NCBI GenBank assembly: GCA_950059165.1
Contig: CATLUC010000052.1
Location: forward strand, 1-7,155
Source: an uncultured Clostridium sp.
GTDB taxonomy: Bacteria > Bacillota > Clostridia > TANB77 > CAG-508
Length of the DNA stretch: 7,155 nucleotides
Reading direction: 5' to 3'
Below, in pieces: positions 1 to 5,211 of this stretch; positions within the stretch are counted from its first letter, which is position 1, and each line of letters starts with the position of its first letter. The position numbers and the translations under genes are program-made. The notes under the pieces are model-generated. The model did no database searches and was not told where the DNA came from. It saw nothing but the letters and a program-made list of their open reading frames with translations.

Positions 1-84
1 TTATATAGATTAAATTTTTATATATTTTTGTTTCACATCATTGACACAACAACAATATTTTTTAGTTGTAACCTAAAAAACTAT

Positions 85-113
85 TTGACTTTTCATAAAA
101 ATCTGTGTATAAT
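85..113 (+). promoter_or_regulatory. Sigma-A type promoter of small RNA 1
   Basis: The -35 box TTGACT (85-90) and the -10 box TATAAT (108-113) are separated by exactly 17 bp, which is close to the ideal vegetative promoter. Transcription should start near 120, just before GAAAATGAGAA. The same promoter, with identical boxes and spacing, occurs 421 bp downstream. Strong constitutive transcription is what an unstable antisense RNA would need. Confidence 0.88.
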
Positions 114-119
114 ATAGAT

Positions 120-203
120 AGAAAATGAGAAACACTCAAATGTGTTGCCAAAAAGAAATGTTTAACCATTCTCTCCGTCAAAAGCAGAATGGTTATTTTT
201 TAT
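120..203 (+). ncRNA. Candidate antisense antitoxin RNA 1
   Basis: A transcript of about 80-85 nt is predicted from the promoter at 85-113 to the U-tract after the hairpin at 163-195. It begins GAAAATGAGAA, has a small hairpin (AACAC 131-135 with GTGTT 142-146), an A-rich linker (AAAAAGAAAT), and then the terminator hairpin with a 13-nt loop. It converges on the minus-strand hydrophobic peptide gene and overlaps the 3' end of that mRNA at the shared terminator, the geometry of Fst/par-type type I systems. The second copy keeps the 5' end, a 5' hairpin of different sequence, the linker and the terminator loop, which supports an RNA rather than a protein. I do not recognise the RNA family. Antitoxin function is inferred. 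Confidence 0.7.
148..203. terminator. Bidirectional terminator shared by RNA 1 and peptide mRNA 1
   Basis: A 10-bp stem (163-172 with 186-195) encloses the loop CTCCGTCAAAAGC. On the plus strand it is followed by TTTTTT (196-201), a good intrinsic terminator for the small RNA. On the minus strand it is followed, after a 4-6 nt gap, by TTTCTTTTT (156 down to 148), so it can also end the peptide mRNA, though less ideally. The loop is nearly identical to that of the second module. Confidence 0.78.
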
Positions 204-316
204 TGCCTATATAGTAACACTAAGATGATGATAACTAAGGCAACATTTATGATAGTAACTCCTACTAATCCATAGAATAGTAGTTGAATGATTAATAATA
301 ATGCTGATTCTACCAT
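200..316 (-). CDS. Small hydrophobic peptide, candidate type I toxin (module 1)
   Basis: This is a 38-residue peptide starting at ATG 314-316 and ending with TAA at 200-202. The start is set by GGGGGTGG just upstream; a longer frame from GTG at 403 lacks an RBS and is disfavoured. The peptide is almost entirely Leu, Ile and Val, with Glu3 near the N terminus and Arg37-Gln38 at the end, so one membrane-spanning helix fills most of it. The NVAL motif (residues 24-27) recurs in the module 2 peptide, with a similar preceding segment (GVTII against ASITL). Short single-helix peptides opposed by a convergent antisense RNA are typical of type I toxins (Fst/Ldr, TxpA, holin-like), but I do not recognise this family. 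The UAA lies in the U-tract of the antisense RNA, so the coding region just abuts it. Toxicity is inferred. Confidence 0.66.
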   Translation of the reverse strand: MVESALLLIIQLLFYGLVGVTIINVALVIIILVLLYRQ

Positions 317-418
317 AGTACCACCCCCATATATCAGTCTTACAACTAAAAGTCGTAGAGGTTTATGTATAAACAAGTTGTCAAAGGTGGCAACACACTC
401 CACTTATTCTCATTTTCA
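317..418 (-). promoter_or_regulatory. 5' leader of peptide mRNA 1 with RBS-sequestering fold
   Basis: The predicted mRNA starts near 418 and has a leader of about 100 nt. Two nested pairings can be drawn by eye. GCCACC near the 5' end (386-391) can pair with GGUGGU of the Shine-Dalgarno region (320-325), with one G-U pair. Inside that, ACAACU (376-381) is exactly complementary to AGUUGU (342-347). Together they would hide GGGGGUGG from ribosomes. Sequestered RBSs are a common feature of type I toxin mRNAs. The leader also has a possible 10-codon near-leaderless frame starting at its first AUG. No folding energy was calculated. Confidence 0.5.
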
Positions 419-424
419 TAAATA

Positions 425-453
425 ACTATATAACATTTATTACTAAAATACAA
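425..453 (-). promoter_or_regulatory. Promoter of peptide mRNA 1
   Basis: Read on the minus strand, a -35 box TTGTAT (448-453) lies 17 bp from a -10 box TATAGT (425-430). The start site would be near 418, so the mRNA begins (T)GAAAATGAGAA, the same 5' sequence as the antisense RNAs. The -35 is weaker than that of the antisense promoter, consistent with antitoxin RNA being in excess. It accounts for the otherwise empty AT-rich interval 419-505. Confidence 0.6.
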
Positions 454-505
454 GCGAACAAAACAAAATTTTGCATATTTTTGTAGCTAACCTTCCAAAA
501 ATAAT

Positions 506-534
506 TTGACTTTTATTAAAAATCTGTGTATAAT
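506..534 (+). promoter_or_regulatory. Sigma-A type promoter of small RNA 2
   Basis: TTGACT (506-511), a 17-bp spacer and TATAAT (529-534) match the module 1 promoter exactly in boxes and spacing. The start site should be near 541. The region from the last part of the spacer into the RNA is identical between the copies, while flanking DNA has diverged, which suggests selection on promoter and RNA 5' end or a recent duplication. Confidence 0.87.
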
Positions 535-540
535 ATAGAT

Positions 541-643
541 AGAAAATGAGAAACCATAGTTAAATATGGTTACCACTTTATATAAAAAGAAATAACAACA
601 CATTCACTCGGTCAAAAGCAGAATGTGTTGTTATTTTATTCCT
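541..643 (+). ncRNA. Candidate antisense antitoxin RNA 2
   Basis: A transcript of about 100 nt is predicted from the promoter at 506-534. It starts GAAAATGAGAAAC like RNA 1, then forms a 7-bp hairpin (AACCATA with TATGGTT, loop GTTAAA), then UACCACUU (571-578), an A-rich linker and the terminator hairpin. UACCACUU could pair with AGGUGGUG of the RBS of peptide gene 2, allowing two G-U pairs. The first AUG frame closes after five codons (AUG AGA AAC CAU AGU UAA), so the RNA is not coding. It converges on and overlaps the 3' end of peptide gene 2. The antitoxin role is inferred. Confidence 0.68.
585..640. terminator. Bidirectional terminator shared by RNA 2 and peptide mRNA 2
   Basis: A perfect 15-bp stem (591-605 with 621-635) encloses the loop ACTCGGTCAAAAGCA. 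Plus-strand U-richness follows (TTATT and beyond). On the minus strand the stem is followed immediately by TCTTTTTATA, a good U-tract for the peptide mRNA. The loop and the five inner pairs (CATTC with GAATG) match module 1, whereas the outer stem differs on both arms with pairing kept. Confidence 0.83.
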
Positions 644-749
644 TATCTAAAATTCTATTTACGTATTGTATGTATATAATCGTCAATAAGGCTACGTTTA
701 GAGTAATTGATGCCATTAAGGCGAATATTAAGAATAAGATGAAACTCAT
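636..749 (-). CDS. Small hydrophobic peptide, candidate type I toxin (module 2)
   Basis: This is a 37-residue peptide starting at ATG 747-749 with a strong RBS (GAGGTGG, 5 nt before the start codon) and ending with TAA at 636-638. A longer frame reaching into the protease gene has no RBS there. Residues 2-30 are hydrophobic (Ile, Leu, Phe, Ala), enough for one membrane helix, and the end is charged (Arg32, Asp35, Lys36, Glu37). NVAL at residues 18-21 and the preceding segment align with the module 1 peptide, so the two are homologous, but the C-terminal tail is longer and more charged. No convincing promoter is visible between this gene and the terminator at 813-852; TAAAAT close to the RBS lacks a good -35. 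It may be poorly expressed, rely on read-through from the protease gene, or be a remnant. Toxin function is inferred. Confidence 0.62.
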   Translation of the reverse strand: MSFILFLIFALMASITLNVALLTIIYIQYVNRILDKE

Positions 750-812
750 AAACACCACCTCTATTTTACCAAATACAAGTAAATAAAATAATTTCTTATA
801 AATTTTTATTAT

Positions 813-852
813 AAAAACAGCATATTTCAAAACATTGAAATATGCTGTTTTT
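813..852 (-). terminator. Intrinsic terminator of the M26 protease gene (bidirectional)
   Basis: AAAAACAGCATATTTCAA (813-830) and its exact reverse complement (835-852) form an 18-bp stem with a 4-nt loop. On the minus strand it starts 8 nt after the protease stop codon and ends in TTTTTAT. On the plus strand the right arm runs into TTTTTTT (848-854). It separates the protease gene from peptide gene 2 on the same strand. Confidence 0.92.
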
Positions 853-859
853 TTGATTA

Positions 860-2770
860 CTATTTTAATACTGGATATCCTTTTGCTGTAATTTTTGTAA
901 AGTTCCAAATATTTTCATCAAATCCTAAATTCCTATAAAATTCTGCATTCAATTTATTTCTTGCTATCGTATCCAAATGTCCTGCTGTTTCTGCACTTAC
1001 ACGGCTAGCTCCTACACATTCGGTTACCTCATAACATTTGCTTAAACAAGCAATTACTTGAGCTTCTACTGCTCCTACACATTTGTATGGAAGCATTTCA
1101 TTTCCTTGTGCATCTTCATATCCTGTCATATTGCCAAAAGCTACACTATTTTTTATGCTTGGTGTATTATAAATATTTCCTACTAAAGAAGCATTAAATA
1201 CACTATTTGCAACATTTGAATAATTATTGCTTGGTTTTGTAATGGAAACATCGGTAATGATATTTTCAATTGTTCCTCCTTGTTGCATTGAACCTACTAG
1301 TCCAGCATTTTCTGTACCAGTTACATTTAGTGTTCCTTGTACATAAATATCTTTCATTTTTCCACCATATTTTCTTCCTGCAAAAGTAGATACATATACA
1401 CCTGTTCCTGTTACATTAGCATTTTTAACAGAAATATTTTCAAATACTGAGTTAGCATTATCTCTTCCATCCATTCCTGTAACGACTGCTACATTGTTTC
1501 TTCCTGATAATGTGATATTTTCAAATTTCATATTTTTAAAGGTTGCTGTAAAGGTTTCTTGTGCAAAAGCTGTTACGAAATCTCCATTTCCTCTACCAGT
1601 TCCTGTATTTGTGAAGTCTCTAATATTTAAATTTTGTACAGTTCCTCTGAAATTTTCAAATAAGCTGTAATTATTCAAGTTAGAAATTGTATGATTTTTT
1701 CCATCTATTTTACCAGTAAATCTTCCTGTTATTATACTAGAGCCTGTTTCTTTGGTAAGTCCAGTTAAATCAATATTAGCTGTAAGGATATAATCCCCAT
1801 CTAATGCATCATTGATTTTTAGGAAGTCTTCTTTTGTGCTAATTTCAATTCTATCTAACACTTGTGTTACATTGTTTTTGTCTAATCTTCTTTGTTTTGG
1901 TAATCCACCTGTTCTAACATTTGTAAAGTCCCAAATGGTTGAATCCCAACCAAGTGTAGTACGATAAAATGCTTCATTTACATTGTCAATTGAAATTGTT
2001 GTAATTCTTTCATTTAAGTCTATTCCTGTTTTTTCGCTAGAACTATGTCCTGATATTTCTTCTAGTTCATAGTTATTACTATAGTTACCTTCTATTATTT
2101 CTTTTGTTGCTGTACCAACAAATTTATGACCATTTTTTACTTTTCCTAAGGCAATACTATTGGTAATACCTGCTGGGAAAATGGCTCCACTTGTTTGTAC
2201 TGTTTCGTGTCCTACAATTCCTCCTGTACGTGCTAAATTATTTCCTGTAACTAGCATATGGCTCATAACTTTATCAATTTTACTAGATGGTGCAAATCCT
2301 GCAACACCTCCTACATAGTCTCCTCCTTTAATAGTTCCTGTTGCATAGGCATTTTCTAATCTAGAATTATGCAATTGTCCAAATAGTCCTCCAGAAGAGT
2401 TTCTAGTACTTGTGATATTACCACTAAAGGTTACTTGCGAAATATACACGTTATTGTTTGTATATCCTGCTATTCCACCAATACTATCTTTTCCAGCTAT
2501 ATTTGAATTAGATACATGAACATTTTTAATATGGTTAGAAGCTCCTTGACCATATAGTCCACCAATCGCATCTCCACTTGTAGAGGTTGCTATTGTAGCA
2601 TTATCAATAGAAATATCTTCTATTGTAGAATTATTTATTGTTCCTGCAAGGGCTCCTGTTCTAGTTACACCTCTAGCAGAAATTCCATTGTCAAATGTTA
2701 TATTTTTGATTGTACTATATTTAAGTATTTTAGCAAATATTCCCACATCACTTTGTCCTGCTGATAACAC
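860..2770 (-). CDS. M26 protease, C-terminal beta-helix segment (GLUG cassettes 2 and 3)
   Basis: The reading frame is the same as the catalytic segment and is open from 2884, directly after the TGA. The GTG at 2770 has no RBS and only marks a possible codon inside the gene. It completes cassette 2 (DFTGSIIGNNHKI, KKPLF, then about ten rungs, closing FYRTTLGW, IWDFTNV, GLPK). Cassette 3 follows (DGDYILTANIDLTGL, GRFTGKIDGKNHTI, rungs, closing FYRNLGF, IWNFTKI, GYPVLK), and the protein ends at TAG 860-862. No LPXTG motif, membrane anchor or cell-wall binding domain follows, so any anchor must be N-terminal or absent. Four cysteines cluster near the end of cassette 3 (codons at 1079, 1046, 1034 and 1016). 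The role is probably stalk or ligand binding, by analogy with GLUG repeats. Confidence 0.82.
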   Translation of the reverse strand: MLSAGQSDVGIFAKILKYSTIKNITFDNGISARGVTRTGALAGTINNSTIEDISIDNATIATSTSGDAIGGLYGQGASNHIKNVHVSNSNIAGKDSIGGIAGYTNNNVYISQVTFSGNITSTRNSSGGLFGQLHNSRLENAYATGTIKGGDYVGGVAGFAPSSKIDKVMSHMLVTGNNLARTGGIVGHETVQTSGAIFPAGITNSIALGKVKNGHKFVGTATKEIIEGNYSNNYELEEISGHSSSEKTGIDLNERITTISIDNVNEAFYRTTLGWDSTIWDFTNVRTGGLPKQRRLDKNNVTQVLDRIEISTKEDFLKINDALDGDYILTANIDLTGLTKETGSSIITGRFTGKIDGKNHTISNLNNYSLFENFRGTVQNLNIRDFTNTGTGRGNGDFVTAFAQETFTATFKNMKFENITLSGRNNVAVVTGMDGRDNANSVFENISVKNANVTGTGVYVSTFAGRKYGGKMKDIYVQGTLNVTGTENAGLVGSMQQGGTIENIITDVSITKPSNNYSNVANSVFNASLVGNIYNTPSIKNSVAFGNMTGYEDAQGNEMLPYKCVGAVEAQVIACLSKCYEVTECVGASRVSAETAGHLDTIARNKLNAEFYRNLGFDENIWNFTKITAKGYPVLK

Positions 2771-2884
2771 ATTACAATTTTCAAAATGTACGTCTTTTAA
2801 ATTTACAAATGATGCTGTTGCAAATAATGGTTTCTTTAGTCCTATTATTTTATGGTTATTACCAATAATGCTTCCTGTAAAATC

Positions 2885-5113
2885 TCATGCCATAGAAGTA
2901 GTTGCATCTGTTACTTCTATATTTGTAAAGTCTAAATCTACATCGATAGAAATGTTAGCATGAACAGTATCTTTTAAGGCTTCTATTAGTTCTTCTGCAC
3001 TTCTTACATGTACAACACTAGCTACTGGTTCAAAAATACCTGTTTCATAGTCACCAGTTGCTCTTTTTAAATAACCAAATAAATTGTTTCTATAATTTGC
3101 TATATAACTATTTGAATTTCTCGTTAGATTATTTTCAATGTCTAAACGCATCGCTTGTAACATTTGATTTTCAATTTCACTTGTGTTAAAATATCTAAAT
3201 TTGCTTAGATTATTTTTTATGTTGTCAAATCTGCTTAGTTGATATGTCTTCCATGTCATTGTATTGTCTCCAGTAATTTTTTGTAAAGCGTCTAAGTCAT
3301 TTCTAACGGTACTGCTATTGTATTTAGCATAAGCTCCAAAACCAAAGTCTCCCATCAATTGATAAGAATGTAAAATCATATAAGATTTTGTCATACCTCC
3401 ATTAGGATTACTTGGTAAATACCAATTGGCATTGTGTAGTGAATTTGCTGTTCCAGCACGTATATTAAGAATTTTATTGTCCCATAAATCCTCTATAGTT
3501 TTTAGGTTCATTGCTTCAAATTCTTCTTTTGTTTTGGTTTGATGTGAAACACTTCCGTTGTTATCTTGCATAACCATTGCAACTTTAGATTGCTCTTCTG
3601 GTGTCATTTTTAAGAAAGCTTGTGCTTCTAAGTAATCCATAAAGGCATAAGTATCAAACACCTTTTTATAATAGTCCTTTATTTTTTCTCTTGTATTAAT
3701 ACGTGTATAAGAGAAATTTGATGTATATGGATTTCCAACCCAAGAGTTTGTATATGAATAATTTGGAACATATGTATTGGTTCCATTATATTGTGTTAAG
3801 AAATCATTGGTGTAGTTCTCAGATGCACCTGGGCACCTCTGTCCTTGTCCTTCAAAGAATATTCTATCTTCTGTATTGTGAGCAGATTCATGTGTAAATA
3901 TTCCAAAGCTACTTAATGCCCAACTATTTACCCACCAAATACCCCAAGACGTATTACCAAAAGCTGCAGAAGCTGATGGTGTTGTAATATAATTATTAGT
4001 TGGTTCATGATAATGTTTATATGGATTTGGTGTGTCTGCTACATTAGTCCAATTTCTTACTTGTGTACTATCATAAGAAATTTGTGTAAGATTGCTTAAA
4101 TTTGTAAATCCTTTTGATCCATAAACTGCTCCAGCTACTGTATCAAAGTAAGTACAAGCAAGATTTGAAAAACCTGTTAATTTTTGTAATCTTGTTTCAT
4201 ATGGTGTTGCATCATAATTATTTCCAAAGTACATTCTTAAGTTACCAACTAGAATTGTTCCTGGAATACCTAGTATATACATATCATCATAGTGGTAAGA
4301 TAATAGCATTAATACACTTTGTTTTGGTCTATTGTCTCCATTAGCTGCTAATGCTTTAAAGTGGTCCCATACACGATAACGAACTTCATGATAACGTGCT
4401 GCTGGTTGTTCATAAATCACACCACCATCCCAAGTATCTATAATCCAACTTGCTGGGTCATTTTTATATTTCTCAATTGTTAAGTTTTTAATAAAGTATT
4501 CTAAGAAGATTATTATGTCTGTTTTGGTAAATGGTTTTAAGTTATTATCATAATAATTTGCTACTCTATTACTTGAACGCATCTCGCTTGTAGTACCCAT
4601 AAACCCACTTGTTGTTCCAATAGGGTTAAATCCACTACTAAACATTGAACCGTCAAAATAAACAATGTCACTTAAGTTTATACCACCAATTGTGATGTCA
4701 TAATAACGACTAAAATGGTTGTAAGCATATAACAATTTTTCTATCATTTTATTTGTTGATAGTTTTTTTATTGCACTATCTTCTATAATTGTATTTTGTG
4801 TTACAATATTAAATTCTGGGCTATTTGCCATAAGTTTTAAGGCAAAATCTTCAGCATGTTCTTGAACAATAGGATAATGTTCACTTGTTGACCTTACTTC
4901 TTTTTCTGTTGTTAAAACTGATAAATCATTGGCAAAGTCTAAAGTTTTTACTTTGTCTACTATGTAATTGTAAACACGAGAACTTGTATCTACTAAATAT
5001 TTTTCATAAGTGTAATTAATTCCAATTTCGTCAATTGTGTAATGTACAATTCTTGTATCATCTTCTTTATAGGTAACTGGATATGTGACAGATTCGTTAT
5101 CTGTAAATAACAC
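2885..5113 (-). CDS. M26 protease, catalytic segment (between frameshift and in-frame TGA)
   Basis: The frame is actually open from 5233, and similarity resumes at LNTKIIAKIYAYDENDKWIV, so the GTG at 5113 (no RBS) is not a real start. Counting from that GTG, the zinc motif HESAH is residues 408-412, preceded by FGIFT. It is followed by RIFFEGQGQRCPGASENYT, in which Glu432 matches the family's third zinc ligand, 20 residues after the second His. All visible catalytic residues are intact. The segment is rich in Tyr, Asn and Trp; all Trp codons checked here are TGG. After the catalytic domain come RSAEELIEALKD and DVDLDFTNIEV, the start of the second beta-helix cassette, cut by TGA at 2885-2887. 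On its own this piece has no secretion signal and an incomplete C terminus. Confidence 0.84.
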   Translation of the reverse strand: MLFTDNESVTYPVTYKEDDTRIVHYTIDEIGINYTYEKYLVDTSSRVYNYIVDKVKTLDFANDLSVLTTEKEVRSTSEHYPIVQEHAEDFALKLMANSPEFNIVTQNTIIEDSAIKKLSTNKMIEKLLYAYNHFSRYYDITIGGINLSDIVYFDGSMFSSGFNPIGTTSGFMGTTSEMRSSNRVANYYDNNLKPFTKTDIIIFLEYFIKNLTIEKYKNDPASWIIDTWDGGVIYEQPAARYHEVRYRVWDHFKALAANGDNRPKQSVLMLLSYHYDDMYILGIPGTILVGNLRMYFGNNYDATPYETRLQKLTGFSNLACTYFDTVAGAVYGSKGFTNLSNLTQISYDSTQVRNWTNVADTPNPYKHYHEPTNNYITTPSASAAFGNTSWGIWWVNSWALSSFGIFTHESAHNTEDRIFFEGQGQRCPGASENYTNDFLTQYNGTNTYVPNYSYTNSWVGNPYTSNFSYTRINTREKIKDYYKKVFDTYAFMDYLEAQAFLKMTPEEQSKVAMVMQDNNGSVSHQTKTKEEFEAMNLKTIEDLWDNKILNIRAGTANSLHNANWYLPSNPNGGMTKSYMILHSYQLMGDFGFGAYAKYNSSTVRNDLDALQKITGDNTMTWKTYQLSRFDNIKNNLSKFRYFNTSEIENQMLQAMRLDIENNLTRNSNSYIANYRNNLFGYLKRATGDYETGIFEPVASVVHVRSAEELIEALKDTVHANISIDVDLDFTNIEVTDATTSMA

Positions 5114-5211
5114 ACGTATCTTTTTAATACTATTTTTAGTATTTTTTGATAAACCTACTATCCACTTATCATTTTCGTCATAAGCATATATTTTAGCAAT
5201 TATTTTAGTAT

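Larger units (their letters stand above)
50..316. repeat. Tandem module copy 1 (sRNA plus hydrophobic peptide)
   Basis: This is the first of two related modules with a 421 bp offset. The clearest match is a 38 bp identical block, 96-133 against 517-554, which covers the end of the spacer, the -10 box, the start site and the 5' end of the plus-strand RNA. Similarity extends to the left (ATTTGACTTTT and the AT-rich stretch before it) and to the right through the terminator loop (GTCAAAAGCAGAATG in both) and the peptide gene. The peptides share an NVAL core. The left boundary near 50 is approximate. The match fades inside the peptide gene and its leader. Confidence 0.8.
471..760. repeat. Tandem module copy 2 (degenerate)
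   Basis: This is the second copy of the module, offset by 421 bp from copy 1. It is identical over 517-554 and similar in the AT-rich stretch before the promoter, the terminator loop and the peptide gene. Unlike copy 1 it lacks a recognisable peptide-mRNA leader: no reverse-strand GAAAATGAGAA or TGTGTTGCCA is found between 750 and 860. Only CTTGTATTT, resembling the -35 region of copy 1, remains just upstream of the RBS. This suggests a deletion between the -35 box and the RBS. Confidence 0.72.

Noticed and set aside
125..214. A 29-codon frame (MRNTQMCC...) starting 5 nt into small RNA 1
   Set aside because: It has no RBS, and in the second module the same start is closed by a stop after five codons, although the RNA 5' end is otherwise identical. 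The RNA features, not the frame, are conserved.
200..403. 67-residue version of peptide 1 starting at GTG 403
   Set aside because: There is no RBS before GTG, and the extra residues lie in the leader that forms the inverted repeat and RBS-pairing elements. ATG 316 has a strong GGGGGTGG site.
121..417. Invertible DNA switch using the GAAAATGAGAA / TGTGTTGCCA inverted repeat
   Set aside because: The arms are short and interrupted by 9 unrelated bases, no recombinase gene is in the window, and the arms are better explained as the 5' ends of the two transcripts.
1..860. CRISPR array or insertion sequence as the source of the repeats
   Set aside because: There are only two copies at 421 bp spacing with different internal parts, no short regularly spaced repeats, no transposase and no terminal inverted repeats with target duplications.
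636..908. 90-residue version of peptide 2 starting at 908
   Set aside because: It would read through the 18-bp terminator hairpin from within the protease gene and lacks an RBS at the start. ATG 749 has GAGGTGG at good spacing.
2885..2887. TGA read as Trp or Gly under an alternative genetic code
   Set aside because: This is the only in-frame TGA in about 2,100 codons, Trp residues such as those at WGIWW use TGG, and Gly is encoded by GGN throughout. A recoded genome would show TGA repeatedly. A point mutation or sequence error is simpler.
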